The notes under the pieces were generated by a model that saw nothing but the letters and a program-made list of their open reading frames with translations, did not search any database and was not told the origin of the DNA. Below are positions 23,495 through 35,935 of a stretch of DNA of 64,000 nt, piece by piece. Position numbers and translations under genes: made by a program. Within the stretch, counting starts at the first letter, position 1; each line of letters begins with the position of its first letter. Origin of the DNA: Cryptomeria japonica (Eukaryota; Streptophyta; Pinopsida; Cupressales; Cupressaceae); assembly GCF_030272615.1 (NCBI RefSeq), contig NC_081413.1:603818709-603882708 (forward strand), in the 5' to 3' direction.

Positions 23495-24935
23495 CTAATA
23501 GATATCACTCAATCTCCTTACCTTCCTTGTAGAGCTTGGAGAACAAGTTGGACTTGAACTTGGTGGAGTTAAACCACTGGATACATAAACATTAATTGGC
23601 TCCTCATGATCAATATCAGAAATTATGTCATCATTCAAAACAGATTTTATCTTCTCAACATGGCCTTTTTTATGCCACCATAAACTCCCCCCTTCATTAA
23701 AAACTACATCTCTTGTGACAATAAGCCTATTAGTGATGGGATCATACAATCCATAAGCCTTGCTTTTCTCATTCTACCCAATAAAAATACATGACTCTAA
23801 CTTTTGTCTATTCTGATCAGGTACATGCACATAAGCCAAACAACCAAAAAATTTGAAATGATTAACATTAGGCCTTTTCCCATACCAAGCTTCATAAGGA
23901 GTCATCTTTTCTAGTGTACTTGTGGGGCTACGGTTGAGGATGTCCACTAATGTAGAAACTACATCTCCCCAATAAGTATTTCTCAATCATTTGGTTTGTA
24001 ACATGCACCTTACCATTTCTACCACAATACGATTCTTTCTTTCGGCTACCCCATTCTATTGAGATGTGTATGCAGTTGTGAGTTTCCTCTTAATGTGATT
24101 AAGATCACAATAACTCTGGAAATCCTTTGAGAAAAATTCCCCTCCATGATTAGTCCTTAAACATTTGATCTTGCACCCTTTCTCATTTTCTATGAGGGCT
24201 TTGAAATTCTTGAATGTATCCAAGGCCTCATCTTAGGCCTTCAAAAAATATACCCAACAATTTCATGAGTAATCATCAATACAAGTGATGAAATATGATG
24301 ACTTACCCAAACTCTTAGTCTACATAGGACCACATATGTCTGAATGAACAAGATGAAGTGGATGATGGGCCCTCCATGCATTGCCCTTTGGAAACTTTTC
24401 CCTTGCATGCTTTCCTTTAGCACATCCTTCACAAACCTCCTTGTGTTCCTCAACCTTGGGCAAACCAAAAACTAATGCGTGTGAGGTTATAAACTTTAAA
24501 CTGTGAAAATTTAAATGCCCATACTTGAGATGCCATAACAAACTTGAATCCTCATAAGACATATTTGCAAGGCTGTTGTTATGTTCACCAAACCTCAAAG
24601 AGAACATCCTATTTCTTGTCATAGGCACAACAATGATCACCCTATTGCCCTTATTCTTATTATAGATAGTACATGTCTTATTCTCAAAGACTACTTCATA
24701 ATTTTTGACACATAGTTGACCAACACTTAACAAATTGTACTTCAATTGTGGAGTATAATAAATATCATTAATACTCTTTAGACCTTTTGTTTGGACCTCA
24801 CTAACCCCTTTGGCAGAAACCTCCAACGATCTATCATCACTGAGCTGGATCTTGGATTTAAAACTTTGATCCTTTGTTGAAAACAACTTCTCATTCCCTA
24901 TCATATGGTTAGAGCATCTAGAATCTAGGTACCAA
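23495..24935 (-). pseudogene. Element A protease end, GAG-pre-integrase and integrase
   Basis: The protease active site is at about 24917-24925 and reads LDSRCSNHM, so the catalytic DSG is now DSR. The GAG-pre-integrase zinc region follows (LLWHLKYGHLNF, CEGCAKGKHAREKF), then the integrase core (VHSDICGPM, IDDYS, GEFFSKDF, NGVAERKNR) and the C-terminal MTPYEAWYGKRPNVNHFKFFGC. Stops interrupt it about every 150-300 bases (for example at 24320, 23990 and 23772). Confidence 0.85.
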
Positions 24936-25034
24936 ACATCTTTAGCAATGTTTTCACCTTCGGCATAAGATAAAATAAGTGATCTAGAGGATTCTTACTA
25001 CTTTCTTGAGAATAGTTAGCACTTTTACCTTCTT

Positions 25035-25903
25035 TCAATCTGCATTCTCTTTCAAATTGGCCATACCTATTACAATGGAAACATTGGGAATTTCTCTTAT
25101 CAAAGCTGCCTCTACCTCTACCTCTTCCACTGGAACCACCTCTTCCTCTTGAGTCACCTCTGCCTCTACCTCTTGAAGATTTTTAGTTTGGCCCTTTACC
25201 TTGGCCTTGATTGCTTTTGGCACTATTGTTTCTTGCAACTTCATTTTTTGTGATTTGCAATTTAGAGGAAAACACTTTCTCTACACCTTCAAAATAATCT
25301 TTCAATCTTTCTTCATGAGACATCAAGGATCCATCCAATTGATCAAACTATAGTTTTGTCAAATCTTTGCTTTCTTCTATGATTATGACAACATGATTCC
25401 ATTTGGGTGTCAAAGATCTCAATACCTTTTTTTATCAAAACTTCATTTCTTATAGTTTCCCGAAGTGTAGCCCTTTTATTGACCACATATTTGACTCTAA
25501 CACAATAATAACTTATACTTTCAGCTTCTTGCATCTTCAAACTCTCCAACTCTCGCTTCAATATTTGAAGCTTGACCACCTTAACTTGATCACTACCCTG
25601 GTAAGTTTCTTGCAGAGTCTTCCAAACATCTTTGGCAGTTTTTTCTCTTGATATTCATGGAAATAAGCTCTTATCAAGAGCTATTTGAATGTGAAACAAA
25701 GCTTGAGCATTATTCTTCCTTTCTTTCTTCCTTGTTGTTCTTTCATTGGCTGTAAGGGCATTCCAATCAGCTGGCTCATTGTAACTTGATTCAATAGTCT
25801 CCCACAAATATTTTCCAATAAAAAAGGTCAGCATCTTCATGCACCAATAATCATCATCATTGCCATCAAATTCTAGAACAGGCATGCTATTAGAATTTGA
25901 CAT
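25035..25903 (-). pseudogene. Element A gag
   Basis: It starts MSNSNSMPVLEFDGNDDDYWCMKM at 25903, a typical copia gag start. It continues with the conserved VWKTLQETYQGSDQVKVVKLQ segment at about 25560-25630. The C-terminal end is rich in Arg-Gly and has a zinc knuckle CFHCNRYGQFEREC at about 25045-25085, in which the usual His is Gln. Stops at 25655, 25342 and beyond, and a frame change after 25250, break the gene. Confidence 0.8.
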
Positions 25904-25958
25904 GATTATCTTTGGAAAAATTCTAACAATATATATTTAACCCAAAACAATTTTACCT

Positions 25959-25970
25959 ACTCTGATACCA
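25959..25970 (-). promoter_or_regulatory. Primer-binding site of element A
   Basis: On the minus strand tggtatcagag lies two bases after the 5' LTR end. It is the usual copia site complementary to the 3' end of initiator methionine tRNA. Confidence 0.85.
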
Positions 25971-25972
25971 CT

Positions 25973-26622
25973 TGTTGAATTTTGAATCTGCCTTGTCTCT
26001 TTAGAGCCAACTGATTTAACAAATAAAATAGTAGAAAACAACCAACTACAGTAGTAGACAAATTGCAGAAAAAAAATCATATTTCAAAAAAAGAGTGCCC
26101 TATTCTCACAAAGAACACACAATCTATATTATTGCTTACAGAAAAAAAAAAGAAAAAAAGAGGCTGGCTATTTAATAAATTCACAACCTCAAAAAAAATA
26201 ATGGTTATACCATAAAAACTCTTGCATATCATGTGTCTAAGTTTTGACTATTGTTCACCAGATTCATGCATAATTATCAGCATTACAAAAAAGATTAAAA
26301 TTATGGTGGAACTAGAACTGCATGTCCCATTTTATTTGCATTATTTAAAATCTAAAATCTAAACTAAGATTTCTCACCAAACGAGCTAATTGTAAAAACT
26401 TGCATGCATAGCATGCTTTATTTGCTAAACTAAAAAATATTAACTATTCTAAAATTATATTCAACCCTCCTAAATTTAGCTTGTTGCATGGTGGTGTTTG
26501 GCAGTGGATCTTGGATCATGTGGTGGAGGGTAAATAGTGAAGCTTGCAACTACATGGTCAGTGGATGCAAAGAAAATGGTAATGCATGGAGCTGCATGCT
26601 CAAGCAACATCAATTCACCACA
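25973..26622 (-). repeat. 5' LTR of element A
   Basis: Full-length partner of 21236-21879, ending in the same terminal bases and followed by the duplicated caaat at 26623-26627. Confidence 0.92.
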
Positions 26623-26627
26623 CAAAT

Positions 26628-27929
26628 GGGAATTTTGTAACTACCTCATGACAAAGATTGTGTATGGGAGACAAGGAGGCTACATCAGGAGATATTTTTT
26701 TATGTTTAGAGTTAATAAAAGTAAAGGAATGGGAAACCTATGCATCAAAAGATATAAATAGAACAAATATCAAAATGGGAAGGGACACACAAGAATGTGA
26801 AGAGTGGATTGATTAAATGCCTCTTGGGAAGCCAAAAGGTGGAGATATAAGTGAAGAATAGGAAATAAAGAGTAAAGATGCCACATTACATAAAAATGAG
26901 GGCTGACCTAAATGAGTGAGACCACTCAACAGAGATGAGTAGTGGGATGGAGAAATAAAGATAGATAGTGCATATAGGTGCACATGAGACGTGCAACTTG
27001 ATAAATTTAGAAAAGGGGGTATGGAAGAGTGAGTTTGTGCATAGAGGAAAGCATAAAAAATAAGAAATCAAAATCTATGTTGAACAAAGGAGAGGTTAGC
27101 CTAAGAAAAGGATAACAGAAAGAGGAAAATATTGTTTGAGGAAAGTATTGGTTGCAAAGGAAATATAAGTGTGTGAATTAAAGAATAAATTGCAAGAGGC
27201 AAACAAAAGAGAGAGATTATAGTTGCATAAGTATTGAAATAAATAAAGGTCAGATAAAGGACATTGAAGTGGCCATAAGGGAGGCATATGAACAAAATTT
27301 GCATTAGGAATGTGAAAAGAGATTGGCTCATAAGAAGCTAAGTTTGTCTATGAGGTGTAGAAGGGCAAGGACAAGAAGAGTTACACTGGTATATGGGGAT
27401 AAGAAAGGAAAATACATTATAGGGGCTTGTGTAGGATTTGAAGGAAGACCTTGGGAGTGTACAAAGAGGAGGCAAGAAGGCCTCCACCAATAAGGAGTTA
27501 CTATAGATTGGAGATGCGTGAGATGCTAATGTAGAGGAAAGAGAAATCACAGAGTATTAGTTAAACAAAACTTACTAGAAAGAAATGTTTCATTAAAATA
27601 GATATTTGAATAGAGTGAAAAGGCCACCACTCAAGGAGAATAGAAGAGTGAATGTCTAGAGCATATGTAACATAGCAAAGAGCACTTAGACAGAGCTTGT
27701 CAATGAGAAAAGGAAGCTGGATGTAATTTAGCCATGTTGAATAAAGTTTGAAGATTTTGCATCTTGAGAATTGCTTTTACATATCATGTCTATGTGTATT
27801 GTTAATAGTTCTCTCAACCTAATAAGGTTATAGAATCAGGCCTGCATCACTATGAAATTTTCTAAAAAGTGAAGAAAATAAAAATACCCACAAAATGAAA
27901 ATCATATAAGAAACTAACATTATATATAT
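26628..27929. other. Purine-rich stretch without recognisable genes
   Basis: From about 26700 to 27730 the plus strand is dominated by A and G, with few C or T runs; gagga, aaagag and gaagg motifs recur. No frame on either strand matches a known protein. A short TATA-like motif, 'agatataaatag', lies at 26750-26761. It may be part of an unrecognised old LTR or element leader. Confidence 0.4.
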
Positions 27930-28270
27930 AATCTGTGATCACTGGGGCAATTTGATCCTTGCGTATGTGACCCATTTAGGTACACAAACATCAAGTGTTG
28001 TGGAGGTGTTAACGATCTATTATGGCTTAGTTATTGTGAATGATAGAGATACAATTGAATCATCATAGAAGGTAATTCAAAAAATAGTAGCTTCATGCTA
28101 GAAAATGAAGGCAAATCCAATTTGAAGTTTGATCACCTTGATGCCAAGTGTTGGAATCTTACTCAAGGGATGAGCCATGTATTATGTTGTCATACAAGGA
28201 GGGAATGAAATAAAGTTGCAACCAGGCTCGCTTCTTTGGGCCTATTTTCGAATTATTTGAAAATATGGAC
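27930..28270 (+). pseudogene. LINE-type RNase H remnant
   Basis: The plus strand reads DHWGNLILAYVTHLGTQTSS, then VVEVLTIYYGLVIVNDRDTI, which follows the same RNase H pattern as the LINE at 9.2-9.9 kb (G-L-I-x-D-x-x-G and N-x-A-E-x-x-A-x-x-x-G-L). The rest decays after a stop near 28060. The RT that should precede it is not visible. Confidence 0.55.
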
Positions 28271-28329
28271 AAGTATATTATATTCCAAATATAGTTCATG
28301 TTTGTATTTTTAAGGACATGAAATCTCAT

Positions 28330-29700
28330 GATGGAGCATAATCCAAGGCTTACCTTTTTAGTTAGTATTGTCGCCCTTTTGACTAGTCCTTTATTGTATT
28401 GGTGGCTAACATCTCTTTCAAACAATAATGTCACTTTCCCCAAACCTTGTAAGTGTTGTATTTTTCATAGTACTAATTTTTGTTATATCCACCTGGTTTT
28501 TACTTCTAAGCTCTCTGTGATAACAATGGGGATGGACGTCATACAATTTGAGCTAGATGGTTGTGAGGATTTAAAAATAATGTTAAGGTATGACAAAAAG
28601 TGGTTAAGGGTAATCTTGCAAGCTATATTGAAGGCATGCAGGGCTTTAATATTGAGCTATCCATTAAAATATTTCATTCATGGGATAAGGGTGATGTGAA
28701 CATTGGGAGAGTTTCTTTCAAAGTCCCATCGGACACAATCACTACTATCATTGTTTTACCATAGGAAGGAATAAATTTTACAAAGAAGTCAAAAGGGTCT
28801 TATAAAGATGAATTTAAGAGATTCTTCAAGCCCAATGAAGGGGTTTTGAGGTTGTAGAGTGGGTATATAATATAGGAGACTTCCCCAAAATTTGGAAGGA
28901 TGTAGCACTATTACCTATGAAATACTTCACTTTCGATGAGTGGTTTAAAAGGTTCCTTACCTAGCTATTCCCTATGCTAAACCACCTAAGCTATGGCATA
29001 AAAATTAATTTCACCTTCTGGGTTTGTTCTTCTCTGACTCAATTGGTTGCTAGAGCCAATTCCAAAAATTCCCATCCCCTTCACGAATGGTTAATTCTGA
29101 GGCTCTACAACTTCCATCTAGCTTTATCTTCGTTCAATGGCCCCTTGTTATTTCTCTTTGACCCCTTGTTAGATTCTAATTTAGTTGGGGAGCACTTGGG
29201 TGTCCCTATTGTGAAACTTGACCCCAATCTTGCTTCTTCGTCTAATCCCAATCTATTTCCTACTCACTTCAAGCCTATAAAAGGACAAAACTAGAAAAAT
29301 TTCCCTAACTCTCCTTCTAAGGAAGTGGAGCTACTGGATTGGGATGAGGAGGAATCTTTTGAGGAATTTGAATCCTACTCAACCTAGAAATCTGACTGGT
29401 CTCTAGTGGCCTCTGAAGAGGTTGCCCCCTTTCCTTCTAATCAGGATGTCTCCAACCCCAATCCCAACCCCCACTTTGGAATCTAAGGTGTCAATGTTGG
29501 AAGAGATTATTGGGCAATAGGACTTGGTTATCAAATGAATCTTCTCACAATTTGATTTGGTTGTGATAAATATTAACAGGGTTGAGGCTATGGGAGAGGC
29601 AAGTGCTAGGGTTGATAGTTGGGCAATAGAGGAAAAGGATGAATAGGCCTAGGAGGTTCCTAGTTATATGGTTGGAAAATTAGAGAAGTGGGACAATGTC
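28330..29700 (+). pseudogene. Second copy of the unnamed plant transposon-associated protein, degenerate
   Basis: A broken plus-strand frame gives MQGFNIELSIKIFHSWDKG, DVNIGRVSFKVPSDTITTI, YKDEFKRFFKPNEG, YFTFDEWFKRFL and, at 28974-29294, SYGIKINFTFWVCSSLTQLV and PLHEWLILRLYNFHLA. Acidic and low-complexity sequence follows (about 29320-29470), then a coiled-coil-like segment (VEAMGEASARVDSWAIEEKD). The GFNIELS block aligns with GYNKELS at 8.8 kb. The function is unknown. At least six stops make it inactive. Its likely tail is at 32930-33102 and 41742-42150, separated by younger insertions. Confidence 0.5.
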
Positions 29701-30259
29701 GAGGGGATCCGTAATGACCTTAGTGAAAAGTTGTCTCAGAGGGATGAGTATTCATTGGGAGCATCATAATAGAAGTTATGTTTTGAAAAATAGTTACAAA
29801 GATTACTTTTTGATATCACTTCTTAGAAAATTAAATAAGATAACAAAGATTAAGGGGGAACAATTTTTAGAAATTTAGAGCATATATATTTGATCTATAA
29901 TATTTACAAACATTATTAAAAAATCTATAAAATAGTTCTACATGCTATTGTTTATGCTCTTTTTTGGTTTGCTAGATCTATTCACCTTTCTATAGTGTTT
30001 TTACTACTCTATATATACTTTGGGAGTTGTCAACGTGTTCTTCTATGTAGTTGTCTCTATTGTATGTCAACTCTCTTATATCCTCCATATTTTTCTTCTA
30101 CTGACTATTTCTCTATTCTTTCTTCATTTTTATACTCTTTTTGGTTCCTCCCTACTATTAATTAAGTTTCTTGCAAAATTGTTTTCTATTCAAATATCAT
30201 CGAAATTTAAGTGTCATGATTTCAGGCTCTAAATTTTTTTAAAAAAATTGTGAAATTTG
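29701..30259. other. AT-rich stretch, nothing recognised
   Basis: T-rich on the plus strand, with short chance ORFs of hydrophobic residues. No motif, repeat boundary or domain was found. Confidence 0.4.
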
Positions 30260-32700
30260 TAGGATGGGATGTGTCCAAATCTACGCTATTTTGGGTCTGA
30301 ACAAAATGGCATGTCAAAAACTTAATTATTTGACTCAATTTTATTGAATTCCAGCAATCCCCCTTGCTCTATAGTCCATTTCATGCTCATTATACACTTT
30401 TGGAAATGTACAATACATTCTCAAAGCTATCTAAAGTTGACTATATATGAATTTTAGAGATAACTATGAAGGCTCTAGATATTTTACAACTATATCCATG
30501 ATTCCTAACTTAATTATTTGAAATTCAAAACCATCTTTCAAGATTGCCTTGTTGAAAATATATACAAGCTCCCTTATGAAATGATAGTGGATCTCAACAA
30601 GCTTTCTTCATCCATGTAAATCAACAATTCACACCAAAAATATTAATAATATATTATCATAATATATAGTTGTATCATTTTATTGTTCCTCTTTCAAGTA
30701 TACTAAGATCCTTTAATGCCAAATAGCTTAACATGAAAATAAAAACTATGGATTTATTCTTAGATGTCCATGAAACATATTATAATCCCATGTGGACACA
30801 TCTTAATGTTCTCTTCCTATCAACTAATTTTCTTATCCAATTACTATTAATATATCCAACTAGCTCAAACAATTGGTACCATAGATAATATCATAGTTGT
30901 TGGTACCATTTTTCATATCTCAGGATTCTCATACCTACATGCCAATCTATATCCCTTAATTTTTCTCTAAATCTAGATAATGATATTACTAGATGCATTA
31001 TATCAAGTATTGCTATTAAATCTATTACACAAGTACAACTATACCCATGTATAGACTTGGGTTTACACTATTATTGAAATATTCCTTATTTTTTATAAGT
31101 ATGGCTATTGGTATTGGTGTAGACTTATTTTTTAGCATTCATTACCTCTTAAATAACTGCATGTTAAATTTTAGAAATAAAAATACCACGATACACGTGT
31201 TTTATCTCAATGTCATGGAAATGTGTTACTAGACATAATTTTATCATTTTATACTTTCTATTCATATCTTTAAAATAAAAAGCGAGGGAGTTATTATTTC
31301 CTAAAAAAATTAAATCCTTTATATATAAGATATATAGTTATAGTGTTTCTAAGTTTATTTATCTTCTAAATATGTTTAATGAGGCATGTGTGCCAACTAA
31401 AAATAATAATAAACCTTAGCAATGATACTATTAGTAGTTATTATTTAGGATTTCATCTTTATGATATTGTGATTGTCTATGATTATATGTTATTGTTTTG
31501 GGTGGATAGCCTCTTTCAAGAGGGTTATGTTTTTGGTTTAAGTAATTTTGATTATTTGCTACGCGGTTATCTTCTTAAACTTTGTTGGGCTTCTAGTTGT
31601 GTGATGTTGGTTGTTGTTCTATTGTTACTCTATTTTTCTACTTGATGTTTTATCATTGTGAGGGATCAAGGCCCTATTTCGTGCTTAAGTAATAAAAAAA
31701 AAATTAAAATATCACAATGACCTTCCTTGATGTAGAGTGTGCATTCACCACTACTTTTACTAAAACTATTTCTCAACAAATATGAGCCAATTATTTTATA
31801 CTATAATTAAGATACTTTCTTCAACCTATAGATGAATTTATTCAGCCCATACATTTCATTTTCTTATCTTGGGACATCATAGTGAAGTGGATATTCAACA
31901 CAAATTTCTTTCTTTTTCTCTCCATTTAGGAATGTAGATTTTGTATACATCTACTTATGCTCAACTACTATGACTAGGACTATTCACATGATTTCCATTC
32001 TTATTATGAGATCACATGCCCTATCAATCTCTTCCAAGTTTCTCTTTGTATCCTTTCATGACAAACATTACTTTATTCCTTTAATTTATGGCTCCATTTT
32101 TCTAAAGATCAATGGGATGAACTACAAACACTTATCTTACAATTTAAATGTCATCTTAGTCACTAGGATAGCATCATGGCACTAATATTTAACACTTTAT
32201 CATTCCATCATTATCTACATTAAAATAATCCAAGAATAAATTTATTTACATTAGTTTTAGTGTGAATTGGTTGCTAGAGCTCTACAAGATCATTAAACTA
32301 TCACACCCCTAAAAGAATTAGATTTAGAAACATCTTTAGAGAATTTTGTGTTTCTATTCTACCTATAATCATGTACATCATCCACTTTTGAATTGTGTTC
32401 ATGTTATTGTGTATACTACCTAGCAAGACATTTTATCTTGTAGATGATTTTTTTATCTACTTGAATGAGGTTTTAGCTCTTAAAAATTAGTAAATCAGCA
32501 CAACAAAGACCACTAATAAATCCTTGGACTATTTTAGTATTGACAATATGGTTTATGTTTATACTATTTACATTCTTTTATTTCTCTTCAGTTGGTCTAT
32601 TTAAACCTCAATGAATATCATCTTAAGTCTAATAGAGCCCAACAAATCACAATTATTGCCCTCTCTTATGAAATTTCCTATTATTTTCCACTATTTAATC
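30260..32700 (-). mobile_element. Very old copia remnant
   Basis: On the minus strand short islands match copia RNase H and RT in the right order. HYHFIREL followed by IFNKAILKDGFEFQIIKLGI lies at 30520-30600, with the segment between missing. FELVGYINSNWIRK lies at about 30825-30865. The RT start region (VDVQNFLNGE-like, with a YPLHY segment) lies at 31840-31940, and RT upstream sequence extends beyond 32000. Everything between is riddled with stops. No LTR was found. It is much older than A, B or D. Confidence 0.5.
31240..31707 (+). mobile_element. Possible truncated LINE 3' end
   Basis: The stretch ends 'gggatcaaggccctatttcgtgcttaagtaataaaaaaaaaa' style: a GGCCC-containing 3' untranslated region, then taataaaa and an A-run at 31692-31701, as many plant LINEs do. 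It interrupts the RT part of the old copia remnant. The left boundary is a guess. Confidence 0.3.
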
Positions 32701-32929
32701 ATAAATGCTATTTTATCACCTTCAGTTGGCTTCCATAGGTTCAATTTCTAAGTTCAATGTATACCTAGTCAAAGAGATTCAATTAGGTTATAAAGGTGGA
32801 AGGTTTTATTAATGATTGATATTCAATAATAAATAAAAAAGGGTACAAAATATAAATAAACTATTAGATAATATGAAAAAATTAGAATTAATAACAAAAT
32901 TGTATTATGCTTAAATATGTTTATAGCCC
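32701..32929. other. Short AT-rich gap, nothing recognised
   Basis: This AT-rich sequence joins the old copia remnant to the coiled-coil tail at 32930. No gene, repeat end or motif was seen. Confidence 0.35.
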
Positions 32930-33102
32930 CCAATAGGAACATAATGAAGAACATGGGTGTAAATAGAAAGGAAAAACTTGAAGAAAAGGTTTCCAAATTG
33001 AAGGAGATCTAGAGGACCCTTATGAGCAACATTCAAGAAATCATTGATTATTGCAGGGACTCAATAAAAAACCAACTACTACCATTCAGGTGTTGTAGAA
33101 GG
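32930..33102 (+). pseudogene. Tail of the unnamed protein, left part (coiled coil)
   Basis: The plus strand reads KEKLEEKVSKLKEI, a stop, then MSNIQEIIDYCRDSIKNQLL, a heptad-like helical stretch. It is cut by element B, whose TSD gaagg ends at 33102, and resumes at 41742. I link it to the 28.3-29.7 kb copy because of strand, order and helical C-terminal character; that link is inference. Confidence 0.35.
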
Positions 33103-34778
33103 TGTTGGAAGTAACGAGTACTCTAAGAGGGGGAGGGGGTGAATCAGAGTACACTAAATCTTTAAATTCATAAGAACAAAACTAAGATGGCCACAAAAAC
33201 TGAAAACTAAGAGTCCATTTGAAAAACTTGCATCAACATGTGACTGTGAAAAGAACATAAGAGAAAATGGAATAAGTGTATCAGAGTACTAAACATAACT
33301 AAGAAACCAACACCATGACATAGTTTTTGTGCTAAGTGAAAACCCTCGAAATCCAACTAGATTTCATCATAGGGAAAAAAAACACTCCAATTCTTTTATT
33401 AATCTTAAACACCAACCAATACATCCAATTTAGCAGCCCTGCTACAAGGAGCTTCAACCCCTATCCTTTTCAATAGTCTTTGAGTGGATTCATAATGATA
33501 TATTTGCAATCTGTTCTACACCTATTTTATCCTGAACCTTTATTACAAAGAAAAAAATATGATATCCAGTAAGTCAGCCAACAATAGAGATCTCAAAATA
33601 AATAATACATCTTTTCTTTCTTTCCACTAAAAAGCACACTTCAGCTTCACCTACATTTACATATTTATATCCCCTTCTTTAGAAATTGATACATACACAT
33701 AAATGTATCCAAAGCATTAACTAAACCAGATAGTTAACCACTGCTCTTAAAAAAAAACTGAATTTGAGTTTATTGATCAGACCACAGCCCGTGTAGAGTT
33801 TAATTTTAATATCAACTTCTCAATAAATCCTATCCAAAAAGAACCCTTTCATAAGAATACAAATGCTTGATATGTACCCACAATATCACTAAAAAACCTT
33901 GATTAAAAACTGGAGGGTGAATAATAAAATCTTCTAAAGTAACCCTCGTATAGGGTAACCAACTAAAACAATTTTTATAACTACTTTGATAAATCTCTAA
34001 AAATTTCTCGAGTCATCCTGCAAAAACACTTGATATAATCATAGTAACAAACCCGTAAAGGGTTAACAAGAATCTACAATATGATTCCAATAACTACCTT
34101 TGAATCTATAAAAATGAAGCCCTTAACCTTTTGTCAAATCGTTTAAACAAAAAAAATAGTTACTATGCTTCTACAGTGCCGGAAAATGAGGAAAGGACAA
34201 ATAGTTATATGCAACTGAACCATTAAAAAACTTGCTTCATATTTCCTTTCGACACTTATCATTTCTCCTCAAAATGAAATTACTATGTGCATACCTGTGA
34301 TTAGAGAAAATTATAAGATTACCAGCAGTGAGCATGTGTAGAGATGTAACTGAAGAAGTCTTTATCCTTGACAAGAAACCCATCAATGTCCAGAGCAAAG
34401 ACGGGAGCAAGAAATAGTAGAAACATATAACCATCAAAGAATTCTCCCAGTTCTAAATCACCAAGCAAGTTCAGCTGAAAGCGGCAAAACAACAAGGGCT
34501 TTGGTAGTGAAAAGAAAGCATCAACAAAATAAACTGAGCTTTCTTTGAAGTCCGGAATATCCCAAATCATAATAGATTTCCTTTTGACATCCGGGATGAA
34601 CTCATAATGCTAGCCACGTGAGTTAAAAGTAAACTGACTCAAGTCAAACTCAACCATGATCTATCATTGAGTTAAAGTGTGAAATAGGCTAAAATAATGA
34701 TTGACATGACGTGGCAAATAAAGCCCACATACTACCACCGAAGAGCCTTGTCATCAAGGACAAATAGAAAAGTCAACA
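33103..34778 (-). repeat. 3' LTR of element B
   Basis: Partner of 40067-41741, nearly equal in length (1676 against 1675). Plus-strand ends are tgttggaag and gtcaaca. On the minus strand it is preceded by the polypurine tract aaagggggag (34781-34790). By eye the copies differ by a few per cent, mainly transitions. Confidence 0.93.
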
Positions 34779-35214
34779 AACTCCCCCTTTGTCCTTGATG
34801 GCAAAAACATAGCCACCATTGAACAGAGGGATAGAAGTATATCAACTATATCATGTAATCCAGACTTGGGAATCAAATACTCACCAAATTATTAAGTGAA
34901 CCAGAAGCACTTCTGACATGCTGAAGCAGTTTGATTTACAAGTGCAAAATATATTGCCAAAAGAACTAAAAATCAAACTATATCAATAACCAAGCATCAG
35001 ATCAATTGAGTTAACTTTTTAAGCATCAAACATCATTGAAAGATCAAAAAGATGACCAAATGTAAAGACTTGACAACCAACATATCATTGTCAAGAATCA
35101 GAATCAGAAAACCAAGTTATAACCAATCCGAACCAATAGAACATTGAAACTATGTAAATCTGAAACAGTAGATATGAGTGAGCAATCTGACCATCAACCT
35201 CTGAACCAAAGCAT
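34779..35214 (-). other. Element B region between pol and 3' LTR
   Basis: This is noncoding sequence between the end of RNase H and the polypurine tract. A second G-rich tract (minus strand aaaagggggagaa, near 35270-35282) lies at the pol end and repeats the polypurine tract theme. Confidence 0.5.
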
Positions 35215-35935
35215 CTATGTATAACCTCTGAAACAGTAAATATAAGCAACATAACCATCATGATAAGCATTCTCCCCCTTTTTGTTAGCAAGGACAAAGA
35301 GGGCCTGGGTGGGAGCATGGTGAGAAGCTCCCCCGTACTGGAGAAATCGGTTTGAAATAAAGGATTGAGAGTAAACTCCCAATCGATCACACAATCGCAT
35401 GAATGTATCCTTCAGTAAAGCTTTGGTAAAAATGTCTGCAACTTGTGCCTGAGAGGAAACATGAACAAGAATGATTTCATTTGCGAACTTGATCATGTAA
35501 AAATTGCAATTTAAGAGCAACATGTTTGGTACGGGAATGCATCACAGGATTTTTTGAAATTTGAATAGCACTGGTATTGTCATAGAATATAGTCATAGGT
35601 TTTGATATCACAACACCCAGATCTGCCAATTGATAAGACATCCAAAGCATTTGAGTACAGCAAGTTGTGGTAGCAATGTACTCAGATTTAGCTATGGACA
35701 AAGTGACACAGTCTTGCTTCTTGCTGTGCCAAGAAACTAGTCAGTCACCAAGGAAGAAAGTTGCACCACTAGTACTACGTTGATCATCAACACAGCCTCC
35801 CTAGTCAGCATCAGTATACCCTATCAATGTAAAATCACCATGTTTTGGATACCATAAACCAAAGTCCAGAGTACCTTGGATATATTTAAAAATTTGTGTT
35901 ATGGCATTTAGATGAGATTGTCTAGGGGCAGACTG
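35215..35935 (-). pseudogene. Element B RNase H
   Basis: The frame carries SIAKSEYIATTTCCTQMLWM, then VMHSRTKHVALKLQFLHDQV at 35477-35701. After a frameshift near 35490 it closes with VADIFTKALLKDTFMRLCDRLGV. A stop at 35936 cuts it from RT. RNase H would remove the RNA strand during reverse transcription. Confidence 0.85.

Larger units (their letters stand above)
21236..26622 (-). mobile_element. Copia element A (Ty1/copia), complete but degenerate
   Basis: The element has LTRs at 21236-21879 and 25973-26622, an initiator-Met-tRNA primer site beside the right LTR and a purine tract beside the left one, all in minus-strand orientation. It is flanked by the 5-bp duplication caaat at 21231-21235 and 26623-26627, so both ends are certain. 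It is 5387 bases long. The domain order on the minus strand is gag, protease, integrase, RT, RNase H, which is the copia order. The two LTRs differ at many positions including indels, so this is an older insertion than D. Confidence 0.93.

Noticed and set aside
27770-27860. Degenerate primer-binding site near 'ataaggttatagaatcaggcctg'
   Set aside because: Match to tggtatcagagc is too weak and no LTR pair was found around it.
31047-31645. Two plus-strand ORFs rich in Phe, Leu and Tyr
   Set aside because: Low-complexity AT-rich frames on the opposite strand to copia islands; no motif.
34237-34570. Minus-strand ORFs repeated near 34.3 and 41.3 kb
   Set aside because: They lie wholly inside the two LTRs of element B and are repeated only because LTRs are.
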